NCBI GenBank assembly: GCA_042408875.1
Contig: JBHOQS010000015.1
Location: 372,001 to 436,000 of the forward strand
Direction: 5' to 3'
Length of the DNA: 64,000 bases
Source of the DNA: JBHOQS01 sp042408875
Lineage (GTDB): Bacteria > Chloroflexota > UBA11872 > JBHOQS01
Every line of letters starts with the position of its first letter. Position 1 is the first letter of the stretch. The notes below the pieces were generated by a model. It ran no database searches and was not told where the DNA came from. It saw only the letters and a list, made by a program, of their open reading frames with translations. A program made the translations under genes and the position numbers. Positions 1 to 8,381 of this stretch are shown one piece after another.

Positions 1-1152
1 GAGCGGCATCAAGCTCTTGCCGGTGAGGTGCACCCGCTGCGATGCTGCCGGCAGGTCCTGCGGGAAGATCGTGCGCGCCCGCTGGTTCGGCGCTAGGTAG
101 GTCAGCTCAAGCGGCACAGGAATGCCTAGTGCATCCAGCACCGTGGGCATGAGGTCGACCGTCTGCACCAGCGCAGAGATGCGGCGGCCGCGGCCGATCC
201 CCTCCGGATGGCGCATGATCCACGGCACGTGCACCAGCTCCTCGTAGTCCCACGGCCGCGCCTTCCGAATGATGCCATGCTCCCCGAATGGCTCACCATG
301 ATCCGACACATGCATGATCAAGCTATTCTCATAGAGGCCCAGGTCGCGAATGCGCTCGAGCAGGACGCCGATCCACTTATCTACAAACGTTACCTCGCCG
401 GCATAGAGCGCCTTCGTATGGCGCACCTCCTCCGGCGTCATGTAGCCTTCGACTGGCCCGGGCACCGGATCGATGAGTTCCTGCCCTGTATAGTCAGGGT
501 CGTACATCCGGCGGTACGGCTCAGGCGGGTCCCATGGCTCGTGCGGGTCAAAGCAGTCTACCCACAGGAACAGGCGATCTTTCTGCGTCTTCGTCACGTA
601 CTCCAGCCAGCGGATCGCCTCTTTGACCACGCGGGCGACAAAGTAGTCCTCTTCGCACCTGCGCACCGAGATGTTCTTCATGTACTGCGTAAAACGCGGC
701 AGCCACAGCTCATCACTCTCGTTCCCGGTGCCGTGGCGCAGGCGGTGGTAGGTAGTGACGTCGACCTTCAGATCTGGATCGACGATCCAGGGGTCGTACT
801 CCTGACCGCGGACCCAGACCACTGTATCGAAGCCGCGCCCGCAGTTGTAGACCGGCTTGTGCATGTGATAGACGTCCGTGATCAGGGCGCTGGTATAGCC
901 CTTATCCCACAGCACCTCCGCCAGCAGATAGTCGGAGTTCTCAAACGGCTGCCAGCCGGCGCGGTGGAAGTGATAGCGACCGGTCCACCAGGCGCGCCGC
1001 GTGGGCATCGTAGGCAGGTTCTCGCTGTAGGCGTGCTCGAAGAGCGTGCCGTCGGCGGCCAGCCGGTCGAGGTTCGGTGTCTGCACGTACGAGCCATAGC
1101 AGCCCACATGGTCGGCGCGCAGGGAGTCGGTTACAATGACGATCACATTCAT
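1..1152 (-). CDS. Sulfatase-like metallohydrolase, C-terminus cut by window edge
   Basis: Member of the sulfatase/alkaline-phosphatase superfamily, expected to cleave sulfate or phosphate esters at a divalent metal site. The 384 codons present run off the left edge, so the C-terminus is missing (family members are often 450-500 residues). The N-terminus has the metal-ligand strand VTDSLRADHVGCYG (residues 7-20), and a later segment reads SDHGEPFGEHG followed by RK. The site normally reading C/S-x-P-S-R-x4-TG reads TMPTRRAWWTG from T48, so the residue that becomes formylglycine in true sulfatases is threonine. Threonine nucleophiles are known in phosphodiesterase branches of the superfamily, so a phosphoesterase role is as likely as sulfatase. 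An AGGA lies 8 bases before the ATG. It lies downstream of a sugar-binding lipoprotein on the same strand, which fits glycan use. No N-terminal signal peptide is visible. Confidence 0.85.
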   Translation of the reverse strand, partial: MNVIVIVTDSLRADHVGCYGSYVQTPNLDRLAADGTLFEHAYSENLPTMPTRRAWWTGRYHFHRAGWQPFENSDYLLAEVLWDKGYTSALITDVYHMHKPVYNCGRGFDTVVWVRGQEYDPWIVDPDLKVDVTTYHRLRHGTGNESDELWLPRFTQYMKNISVRRCEEDYFVARVVKEAIRWLEYVTKTQKDRLFLWVDCFDPHEPWDPPEPYRRMYDPDYTGQELIDPVPGPVEGYMTPEEVRHTKALYAGEVTFVDKWIGVLLERIRDLGLYENSLIMHVSDHGEPFGEHGIIRKARPWDYEELVHVPWIMRHPEGIGRGRRISALVQTVDLMPTVLDALGIPVPLELTYLAPNQRARTIFPQDLPAASQRVHLTGKSLMPL

Positions 1153-1341
1153 AACGCCTATCCTGGGTGTTTTGTTTTTCTCCGGCTACTCCGTGGCTAC
1201 GCCGTAGCTCTGCTGAGCGCGGAAGCCTGCCACGGATCAGTGGAACGGACTGAACAGTTTCTTTGCTCAGCAGGTCACCGACGTGGCGCGCCCGGAACTA
1301 TGCAAGCCATACCCTGCATGGCAGCTCGGCTGTGAACTGCC

Positions 1342-2751
1342 TCACCGATGCAGTTCTCTCAAGAGAGCATCCACGCGTGGTTTGATCGCGGTCATCGTCT
1401 CGCGTGCGCCGCGCTCCCCCTCCCACAGGAGCCGTAGCTCTTCGTTCATAGCTCGCTCAATGTCAGCCCAATTCGGCGTGAACGGGTCCGGGCGCACATA
1501 TGCCATGCCTTCCACAAAGACCTGCGCATTCGCAGGCGGCTCTTTCGACTCGCGATACACGGCTTCTGCCACCGACCGTCGGCCAACAAGTGCTGCGCCT
1601 CCCATCGCCAACTGGCGCTGCGACTCCGGGCTGGTCAGATGCTTTACCAGAGCCCAGGCTTCCTCGTGATTGCGAGAAGCAGCGCCAATCGCCCAGGCCG
1701 GGCCGCTTGCTTGCATCGCTGGACCGGCTTTGCCGCGCGGCAGTGGCGCGGCATCCCAGGAGAAGCCTTTCACAAGTCGGCCTTCCACGATGTTAGCACT
1801 GTGCACCTGGATCATGGCGAGTTGACCGCGCTGGAAGAGCTGGAGTGCGCCAGCGCCAGCGCTGCGTAGCTCCGCGGGGGTTGGGGCCACGCGGTGCACG
1901 TGCATCAGATCTGCCAGGAACTGGAAGGCCTCAACAGTACTCGGTTGCGTCATTATACATTCTGTCTTTTCCGCGTTCAGCAGATCACCACCTCCAGACC
2001 AGACCCAAGGCGTCATATGGATGTAGCCGGTCGGGATATGGCATCCCCAGATCGGGACATTGCCAGACGTGCGAGTCAAACGCCTCGCGGTATCGAGGAA
2101 CACCTCCCACGTCCATGACGTATCTCGATAGCTGGCTGGCGGATACCCCACGCCGGCCTGATCGAAGAGAGCCTTGTTGAAGAATAAGCCGCGGCTATCG
2201 TACTGGCTGGTGAGCGCGTGCGGACTGCCCTTGAATGAGTAAAGCTGAATGCTTACAGGCCAGAAATCGCTCACGTCTACCCCATCACGTCGCACTAACG
2301 GCCCGAGGTCGAGGAGCTGCCCGTTCGGTGCGAAGCGACCGAAGTTCTGAGCATTTATCCAGAAGACATCCGGTGGCGCGCTAGCCGCTAACATCGACGC
2401 GAGCTTGTCCCAGTACTCTCCGGCAGCAACAGGAGTAAACTCGACCCGGATCCCGGGGTACCGGCCAGTGAACACCTCTATGACCTGCTGCTGAACACGG
2501 CCGGCCTCGCCGGTGGACCAGTTCATAACACTCAAGGTGACGCCGGAGCGTAGCTGGGGCGCTCCAGTTTCAGAGACATGCGCCTGGGTCTGCGTCTCTC
2601 TCCCGCGGATGCGGCAGGCGGACACAAGCGCGTGTCCCGTATTCATGGCAGCGAACAGGCGCAACACCATACGCCGGCTAACCGGCATAACGTGGCCAGC
2701 ACCATACGGAGACCACCGCTGATCGCGCTCTCTTAGGGGCACGTTGTTCAT
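1342..2751 (-). CDS. ABC sugar-binding lipoprotein (family 1 solute-binding protein)
   Basis: Extracellular solute-binding protein of the sugar ABC uptake class, 469 residues. I chose the ATG at 2751 because GGAGGGG lies about five bases upstream; an in-frame ATG 23 codons earlier has no such site. The N-terminus is arginine-rich (PVSRR) with a short hydrophobic stretch and a lipobox VSAC (Cys46), implying a membrane-anchored lipoprotein. The ATG at residue 22 is an alternative that would give a shorter signal. The mature part has the family pattern: VTLSVMNWSTGE at the first strand, FTPVAAGEYWDKL, PDVFWINAQNFGRFA, and later WVWSGGGDLL. Substrate is unknown. No permease or ATPase gene adjoins it; the sulfatase-like gene follows after about 190 bases. 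Confidence 0.85.
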   Translation of the reverse strand: MNNVPLRERDQRWSPYGAGHVMPVSRRMVLRLFAAMNTGHALVSACRIRGRETQTQAHVSETGAPQLRSGVTLSVMNWSTGEAGRVQQQVIEVFTGRYPGIRVEFTPVAAGEYWDKLASMLAASAPPDVFWINAQNFGRFAPNGQLLDLGPLVRRDGVDVSDFWPVSIQLYSFKGSPHALTSQYDSRGLFFNKALFDQAGVGYPPASYRDTSWTWEVFLDTARRLTRTSGNVPIWGCHIPTGYIHMTPWVWSGGGDLLNAEKTECIMTQPSTVEAFQFLADLMHVHRVAPTPAELRSAGAGALQLFQRGQLAMIQVHSANIVEGRLVKGFSWDAAPLPRGKAGPAMQASGPAWAIGAASRNHEEAWALVKHLTSPESQRQLAMGGAALVGRRSVAEAVYRESKEPPANAQVFVEGMAYVRPDPFTPNWADIERAMNEELRLLWEGERGARETMTAIKPRVDALLRELHR

Positions 2752-2976
2752 GGAACCCCTCCACGGCCGCTGTCCGGACTTCGCATTCGCCTGACAGCCG
2801 AAGAGGCCCGCCCGAAACAAAATCCGCCAGAATCGCGCCGTGCGGACGGCAGCGTCCGTAGCTGCTGAGCATGCACTGCCATGCCCTGCGTAGGGTAACC
2901 ATCGAGCACCCGCCCTGCTGCGGGCGCGCTCTATCCGTTCAATCCGCTCTCGAAATCCGTTGACGGCCCGCGCCCC

Positions 2977-3372
2977 CTAGAGATCGCCGCCTTCTCCGCC
3001 AGCAGCCTCGCCCCCCGCCTCGCCGTCTTCACCGTCGAGGTCGTCGGGCATCTCGCCGTGCTCCATCCGATCGACCATTTCATCGAACTCAGGTGGCAGG
3101 TCCTCGCCCATCTGCTCACCGAGCTTACGTGCCCAGCGCGCCACCGAGCGAGGATCGTTCTCGTCGATGTCGCCCAGGCTCGACGGGTCGGCCAGTTCCT
3201 CGAGCCGCGCTTCCTCGGACTTCAGCGTGGCGAAGCGGGAGACCAGCCGCCGCAGCTCAGTCCCGCCGCAGTGCGGGCAGGCCGGTGTCGCAGCCGCGGC
3301 AGCGCTAAAGGTCAGGAAGAGATGCTGCGAGCGTCGGCCACATGTTGTACAACGATACTCGTAGATTGGCAT
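2977..3372 (-). CDS. FmdB-family zinc-ribbon protein
   Basis: Small protein (131 residues) opening with MPIYEYRCTTCG, the signature start of the FmdB/CxxC_CxxC_SSSS family. A second pair, CPHCG, completes a four-cysteine zinc ribbon within about the first 45 residues. I place the start at the MPIYEY methionine rather than three codons upstream. The C-terminal half is strongly acidic and glycine-rich, with a conserved-looking region on removal of residues (LGDIDENDPRSVARWARKL) before an Asp/Glu/Gly tail. FmdB proteins are annotated as putative regulators, but the role of most is unknown. It follows argB on the same strand after about 155 bases, possibly as an independent unit. Confidence 0.85.
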   Translation of the reverse strand: MPIYEYRCTTCGRRSQHLFLTFSAAAAATPACPHCGGTELRRLVSRFATLKSEEARLEELADPSSLGDIDENDPRSVARWARKLGEQMGEDLPPEFDEMVDRMEHGEMPDDLDGEDGEAGGEAAGGEGGDL

Positions 3373-3527
3373 TGGGAACACCCTGGATAATGCGTACTAC
3401 GTCATGCGCATCAAACCGCGAAGTAGAGTGAAGCCCCTCGCACCTGCTTCCGGCAGCTACCGGGCCTGTATGATGGGCACAGGCTGTAGTGCCGATGTCC
3501 TGCGCAGTATGCCCTACGTGTGTTTCT

Positions 3528-4394
3528 TCACTCCTCGTGCGCGACAAAGCTCGTGCCCACCTCAGCGTCGGTGGCGAGCTGGAGCAAGATGGCGTGGGGC
3601 CGGCGGCCGTCAGAGATGTGCACGCGCGCGGCGCCGTGCAGCGCGTGCAGGCAGGCATCGACTTTCGGGATCATCCCGCCTGTAATGACCCCATCGGCGC
3701 GTAGCTGCGCCACTTGGCGCGGCGTGAGCCGCGCCAGCACGCGGCCGTCGGCCCCCCGCACGCCCTCGACATCCGTCAGGAAGAGCACGACGTCCGCCCG
3801 GAGCGCGCGGGCCACATCACCGGCCACAGTGTCGGCGTTGATATTGAGCGCCTCGCCGCCAGGACCGAGACCGATCGGCGCGATTACTGGAACGTAGCCC
3901 TGCGCGCAGAGCGCTCGCAGGAGCGCGGCATCGACCTCCTGGACCTCGCCGACCAAGCCGATGTCCGGTACCGACTGCTTGCGGCGCGCACGCAGCAGCG
4001 CGCCGTCGATTCCCGAGAGCCCCAGCGCTTTGACGCCAGCGTGATTGAGCAGGGCCACCAGTTCCTGGTTGACCTTGCCCACTAGCACCATCTGAGCGAT
4101 CTCCATGGTCTCCGGGTCGGTGACGCGCAGGCCGTTAATGAAGACGGCCTGCTTCCCGATGCGGTTGAGCCACTCAGTGATCGCTGCGCCACCTCCATGG
4201 ACGAGCACCAGGTTGACGCCTAGCCGCCGCAGGCAGGCGATGTCTTGAAGCACAGCCTCACGGTGCGGCATGGCGCTGCCGCCCAGCTTCACGACCACGT
4301 AGCGTCCGACCAGCGCGCCGATGCGCTCGAGGGCTGCTGGCAGCCCCTGTGCACCGGCGATGTAAGTAAGAGCAGGCTCAAGGTCTGTGATCAT
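3528..4394 (-). CDS. argB: Acetylglutamate kinase
   Basis: Phosphorylates N-acetyl-L-glutamate with ATP, the second step of arginine synthesis, in the cytosol. The 288-residue length fits the amino-acid-kinase fold. Seen motifs: VVKLGGSAM (phosphate-binding glycine loop, ~residues 34-42), LVHGGGAAI (~64-72), NINADTVAGD (~183-192), and GGMIPKV near the C-terminus, all diagnostic for ArgB. AGAGG precedes the ATG by about six bases. It starts 19 bases after the argJ stop, so argJ and argB are very likely cotranscribed, with argC further upstream on the same strand. No arginine-sensing N-terminal helix extension is obvious. Confidence 0.97.
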   Translation of the reverse strand: MITDLEPALTYIAGAQGLPAALERIGALVGRYVVVKLGGSAMPHREAVLQDIACLRRLGVNLVLVHGGGAAITEWLNRIGKQAVFINGLRVTDPETMEIAQMVLVGKVNQELVALLNHAGVKALGLSGIDGALLRARRKQSVPDIGLVGEVQEVDAALLRALCAQGYVPVIAPIGLGPGGEALNINADTVAGDVARALRADVVLFLTDVEGVRGADGRVLARLTPRQVAQLRADGVITGGMIPKVDACLHALHGAARVHISDGRRPHAILLQLATDAEVGTSFVAHEE

Positions 4395-4413
4395 CGGAGC
4401 CTCTCAGCGCGTT

Positions 4414-5619
4414 TCACGTCGTATACTCGCTGTTCAGTGTGACGTATTCCTCGCTCAGGTCGCAGCCCCAGGCAGTGGCCTCGCCACCGCCCAGATGCAG
4501 GTGCAGGCGCACCTCCACTTCGCGCTGGTTGAGATAGGCGGACACAGCCGCGGCGTCGAACTGGAGCGGCGTGCCGTTCTCGACCAGCTTATAGGAGCCG
4601 ATCCAGATCTCCAGGCGGTCAGGATCGAGCTCGGCGCCGGAGTAGCCGGCCGCGCAGGCGATGCGCCCCCAGTTCGGATCATTGCCATGGATGGCCGCCT
4701 TGGTCAGGGTGGAGCCGGCGACGCTGCGGGCGACTAGCCGGGCGTCTCGGGTGTTCGCCGCGCCCTCCACGCGGACGCTGAAGACCTTGGTGCCACCCTC
4801 TGCATCAGCGACGATCGCCTTGGCCAGCGTGGTGCAGATGTGGCGCAGCGCCTCGATAAAGGGGTAGGCATCAGGGACCGCCCCGGAGAGCGGCGGCCGG
4901 CCACTCGGCCACGCCGCGCCGTTCGCCAGCAGGAGCACAGTGTCGTTCGTAGACTGGTCGCCGTCGACGGTGATCATGTTGAACGAGTCGTTGACGGCCT
5001 GGCGCAGCGCCCCTTGCAGAAACATCGGGTCGGCCGCCGCGTCAGTGGCGATGAAGCAGAGCATGGTGGCCATGTTGGGATGGATCATCGCCGCGCCTTT
5101 GCAGATGCCGCCGATCCGCACGTGGGCGCCGCCTAGCTCGATCTCCACCGCCGCCAATTTCGGGCGGGTATCCGTGGTCATCATCGCCTCGGCGGCGGCC
5201 AGCCCGCCCTGGCGGGAGAGCTCCAGCCGCGCAATGCCCTCGCGCAGGCGATCCATCGGGAGCTGCACGCCGATGATGCCGGTCGAGGCCATCAGCACCT
5301 CGTGCTCGGCCAGCCCGAAGCGCTCGGCGAACCAGCGGGTCGCCTGCCTGGCATTCTCCAGGCCCGCAGGCCCGGTGCAGGCGTTCGCATTGCCGGAATT
5401 GTACAGGATCGCCCGCACCGTGCCCCCACGCACGCGCTCTTGGCACAGCAGCACGGGAGCCGCCTTGACTTTATTCGACGTGAAGACGCCTGCGACGGCG
5501 CAGGGCTGCTCTGAAAGCACTGCCCCCAGGTCTTTGCGACCCGACGCTTTGATCCCGCACGCCAGCCCGCCAGCCAGGATGCCGTGGACTGCCGTAATGC
5601 CTCCCTCAATCGCTCGCAT
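4414..5619 (-). CDS. argJ: Bifunctional ornithine acetyltransferase/N-acetylglutamate synthase
   Basis: Transfers the acetyl group from N-acetylornithine to glutamate, recycling acetyl in arginine synthesis; some members also use acetyl-CoA. The 401-residue product contains the self-cleavage motif MIHPNMATMLCF, in which the precursor is cut before the threonine to give alpha and beta chains. Other family signatures are ICKGAAMIH, VDGDQSTNDT and NDPNWGRI. I set the start at 5619 because GGAGG lies six bases upstream; an earlier in-frame start 13 codons upstream lacks a site. It sits between argC (upstream, 212-base gap) and argB (19-base gap). Confidence 0.97.
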   Translation of the reverse strand: MRAIEGGITAVHGILAGGLACGIKASGRKDLGAVLSEQPCAVAGVFTSNKVKAAPVLLCQERVRGGTVRAILYNSGNANACTGPAGLENARQATRWFAERFGLAEHEVLMASTGIIGVQLPMDRLREGIARLELSRQGGLAAAEAMMTTDTRPKLAAVEIELGGAHVRIGGICKGAAMIHPNMATMLCFIATDAAADPMFLQGALRQAVNDSFNMITVDGDQSTNDTVLLLANGAAWPSGRPPLSGAVPDAYPFIEALRHICTTLAKAIVADAEGGTKVFSVRVEGAANTRDARLVARSVAGSTLTKAAIHGNDPNWGRIACAAGYSGAELDPDRLEIWIGSYKLVENGTPLQFDAAAVSAYLNQREVEVRLHLHLGGGEATAWGCDLSEEYVTLNSEYTT

Positions 5620-5689
5620 AGCCCTCCTCCCCCGCACCAACTGGTTACCTCGGCACAATGCCGGCTCTACTCCTGTGCACGGGTCCAGT

Positions 5690-5831
5690 AGCCAGAATGG
5701 CGGCGGCCCTACCGTTGTGCCGGTAGGGCCGCCGGCGCTAGCGGCGAAAGCGCACCGCTGGCGCCCGTCGCTGAGTGCTTGTCTTAGTTTTTTGTTTTTT
5801 TATTTTTTTAATTGCGCCGAGTAGGACGGCG
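5690..5831. other. argC-argJ spacer with hairpin and homopolymeric T tract
   Basis: The 212-base spacer between argC and argJ holds two unusual parts. GGCGGCCCTACCG at about 5701 pairs perfectly with CGGTAGGGCCGCC at about 5719, a 13-bp stem with a short loop. From 5785 to 5811 the plus strand is almost all T, in runs of six to seven broken by single G or A. On the transcribed (minus) sense this is an A tract, so it is not a standard terminator for argC. It might be an attenuator, a promoter UP-like element for argJ, or a bent-DNA site; I cannot distinguish these. Confidence 0.5.
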
Positions 5832-6878
5832 CTAAGGGAACACCGGCGCGACCAGCAGCCCGGTCTCCTCTGGCAAGCCGGCCATGAGGTTGGCGTTCTG
5901 GAGCGCCTGCCCTGACGCGCCTTTCACCAGGTTATCCAGACAGGCCACGACCACCAGCCGGCCGCTCTTGCGGTCCACAGCCGGATGGATCAGGCAGAAG
6001 TTCGAGCCCCAGGTGGCCTTCGTCTGCGGCGGCTGCTCGGTGATCTGCACGAACCGGGAGCCAGCGTAGAATTCTCGGTAGATATCGTGAAGCTCCTCTG
6101 GCGAGGCATCCCGGCGCAGCCTGGCATAGGCTGTGGTCAGGATGCCGCGAGTCATCGGCACCAGGTGCGTGACGAACGTGACGGTCACGCTGCCGTCACC
6201 GCTGGCGCGGCGGCGTACCTCGGCCAGTTCCTGCCGGATCTCCGGCGTGTGCTGGTGCCGGCCGATGCGGTAGGCATTGACGCTCTCGTTGACTTCCGAA
6301 AAATGGTTCTCCAGCCGGAGTGTGCGCCCGCCACCCGAGACGCCGGACTTGGCATCGATAATGAAATCCGGCTCGACGAGCCCTTCTGCCAGCGCCGGCG
6401 CCAGGGCCAGGATCGCGCCCGTGGGATAGCAGCCGGGGTTGGCCACGAGCTTCGCCCGCTTGATCTCCTCGCGATGCAGCTCGGTGAGACCATAGACCGC
6501 ACAGGGCAGGAGGTCGGGCGCCGGGTGCGCCTCCCCGTAGTATTCCTCGAACTCGGCGGGGTCCTTCAGGCGGAAGTCACCGGCGAAGTCAACAGCCGGA
6601 ATGCCGTCATGAATAAATGGCAGCAAGGCCTGCGCCGAGGCCTTGTGCGGCATGGCCGAGAAGACCAAATCAACCGGCGCCTCGATCTCAGGCGTGAGCA
6701 CGAGGTCGGCCAGGGAGGGACGCGCCGAGTAGGCCAGCGACGGGAACACATCACCCAGGCGCTGGCCGGCCTGGCTGCGCGCCGTCGCGGCAACGAGCTC
6801 AAACTCTGGATGCCCGGCCAGCAACCGTACGAGCTCGACACCGGCGTAGCTGCTGGCGTTGAGAATGCCTACCTTCAT
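5832..6878 (-). CDS. argC: N-acetyl-gamma-glutamyl-phosphate reductase
   Basis: NADPH-dependent reductase of the third step of arginine synthesis, converting the acyl phosphate made by ArgB to the semialdehyde. The 348-residue protein opens with a Rossmann motif (GILNASSYAGVELVRLL) and contains the catalytic cysteine in VANPGCYPTGA, the hallmark of ArgC, plus SGVSGGGR and HxHTPEI (H in GRHQHTPEI). The start has a purine-rich AGGCG about nine bases upstream. First gene of the argC-argJ-argB set; argD, argF, argG and argH are not in the window. The stop is followed by an AT-rich spacer before argJ. Confidence 0.97.
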   Translation of the reverse strand: MKVGILNASSYAGVELVRLLAGHPEFELVAATARSQAGQRLGDVFPSLAYSARPSLADLVLTPEIEAPVDLVFSAMPHKASAQALLPFIHDGIPAVDFAGDFRLKDPAEFEEYYGEAHPAPDLLPCAVYGLTELHREEIKRAKLVANPGCYPTGAILALAPALAEGLVEPDFIIDAKSGVSGGGRTLRLENHFSEVNESVNAYRIGRHQHTPEIRQELAEVRRRASGDGSVTVTFVTHLVPMTRGILTTAYARLRRDASPEELHDIYREFYAGSRFVQITEQPPQTKATWGSNFCLIHPAVDRKSGRLVVVACLDNLVKGASGQALQNANLMAGLPEETGLLVAPVFP

Positions 6879-7001
6879 GCGCAGTGCGCCTCGTCTTCTT
6901 CGCCTCCAGCGCGGCCCCGCTTCCAGGCTGCTCGGTAGAACGCGCTAGTGTGCCTCATTGTACTAACCGCCCGGCCAAACTGCAAAGCCGGCGACGGCAG
7001 C

Positions 7002-8339
7002 TTACGCGCGGAGGATCGCCTCCATAGCCTGCTTCATATCCTGGAGCGCCTGCCGCACCTCCTTCTGGCCCGACATGGCTGCATTCATGTTGACCGCCAG
7101 TGGACTGTCGGCCCGCTGGAAGAGAACATCATACTTTTCATGGTACGGCGCACGCCCCTCGAGCATCGCTTCGACCAGCCTGGCTAGTTGGGGATTGGCG
7201 CGCGTGTACTTGTTATCGAATTGGTCGAGGCGCACCGGCAATTCATAGAGATTGGCGAGCACGAGCTCCACCTGAACATCGTCACTGAGGAACCACTGGA
7301 TGACTTCCCATCCCTGCGCCCGGTATCTGGTGGTCGCGCTGAGCCCGATTAACTCCCCGCCAAGGAATGCACTCGTCTTGCCTGTGCGCGGCGACCGCGG
7401 CATAGGCTGAACACCGTATTCGAGGAGCGGCGCGTTCTGGTTCAGCCAGTTCATCGAGCCCATGCCGGTATGAAACATCGCGATCTGGCCGGCTACGAAC
7501 TTGTCTCGAGCGCTGTAGGGGGTAGCAGAACGGACCTCATCAGGGGTGGCACGGTAGCGCTGTGCCAGGTCTACCCACAACTGCGCCGCCTCCTGGAACG
7601 GCGGCTGATCGACAAGTACCTGCCTGCCATCGGGGCTGAGAAGATCTCCGCCATTCATCCAGACATAGGGCATAAATGTGTACATGTAGCCACCGCCGCT
7701 TCCTACGCTCAGGCCAATGCCATACCGATCGGGAGGGCTGGTAACCCGGCGAGCATAGTCGACCAGCTCGTTCCATGTCGGCACACCCTGGGATGCATCG
7801 ATGCCGGCCTGTGCCAGGAGTCCCTTGTTGTAGTACAGAAGCGAAGGCCCACCCGTGAGCGGGACCGCATACTGCTTCCCACTGCTGGTGCCCAGCCTGG
7901 TAATCGCCGGCACCAGCTTATCTTTGTACGGCAGCGCGTTGAACTCTCTGGTAATCTCTGCGTAGATCCCGCGCTGTGTCAGCAGCGGCCCCTGGATAAG
8001 GTCAACCGTTGGGATATCGGGCAGCGACCCACCGGCCGCGGCTGCACTGATCTTATCCACAAATTGGTCGCCGGGGATGTTGGTGTATTCGAGGGTTATT
8101 CCCTTTGCCTTCCCAGGTCCCTCGTTCCAGATATTGAGTGCCACAGCGATATGATGCGTCGGCCCCAGCCGTGTCCAGAATGAAAGCGTGACCGGCGCCT
8201 GAGGAGATGGCTGCGGCCCGACGGTCGTTTGCCCCGTCTCGCGTGGCCGACAAGCTGCGAGCGGGCCCGCCATACTGCTCACGAACGCCAACCCGGCTAG
8301 TGCCCTTCGCGTTACGCCTCGCCATGTCTGCGCAGCCAT
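7002..8339 (-). CDS. ABC sugar-binding lipoprotein (family 1 solute-binding protein)
   Basis: Second sugar-type solute-binding protein, 445 residues. I chose the ATG at 8339: AGGAGGG lies seven bases upstream, while the TTG two codons earlier would sit almost on the site. The signal peptide has paired arginines (GVTRRALAG) and a lipobox LAAC with Cys30. Mature features include VTLSFWTRLGPTH, LTGGPSLLYYNKGLL (a frequent binding-cleft strand), YVWMNGGDLLSPDG and FLGGELIGLSA. It begins 42 bases after the GH31 stop on the same strand, so it probably belongs to a transcript 10837-family-binding-protein, GH31, this gene. That context suggests uptake of oligosaccharides related to the GH31 substrate. 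No permeases follow; argC comes next. Confidence 0.88.
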   Translation of the reverse strand: MAAQTWRGVTRRALAGLAFVSSMAGPLAACRPRETGQTTVGPQPSPQAPVTLSFWTRLGPTHHIAVALNIWNEGPGKAKGITLEYTNIPGDQFVDKISAAAAGGSLPDIPTVDLIQGPLLTQRGIYAEITREFNALPYKDKLVPAITRLGTSSGKQYAVPLTGGPSLLYYNKGLLAQAGIDASQGVPTWNELVDYARRVTSPPDRYGIGLSVGSGGGYMYTFMPYVWMNGGDLLSPDGRQVLVDQPPFQEAAQLWVDLAQRYRATPDEVRSATPYSARDKFVAGQIAMFHTGMGSMNWLNQNAPLLEYGVQPMPRSPRTGKTSAFLGGELIGLSATTRYRAQGWEVIQWFLSDDVQVELVLANLYELPVRLDQFDNKYTRANPQLARLVEAMLEGRAPYHEKYDVLFQRADSPLAVNMNAAMSGQKEVRQALQDMKQAMEAILRA

Positions 8340-8381
8340 CGCCAATCCCTCCTGTGGTACGAGTGACTAGAATCTCACCAA

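Noticed and set aside
208..1335. Long open frame on the plus strand (375 codons)
   Set aside because: It lies antisense to the sulfatase-like gene, has no recognisable motif or ribosome site, and is a by-product of GC-rich codon usage.
5783..5815. T tract read as a terminator of argC
   Set aside because: On the argC (minus) strand it is an A tract, and the nearest stem on that strand is not followed by U residues.
5985..6938. Long plus-strand frame opposite argC
   Set aside because: Antisense to a well-supported argC; amino-acid composition is Gln/Arg/Gly-rich and non-protein-like.
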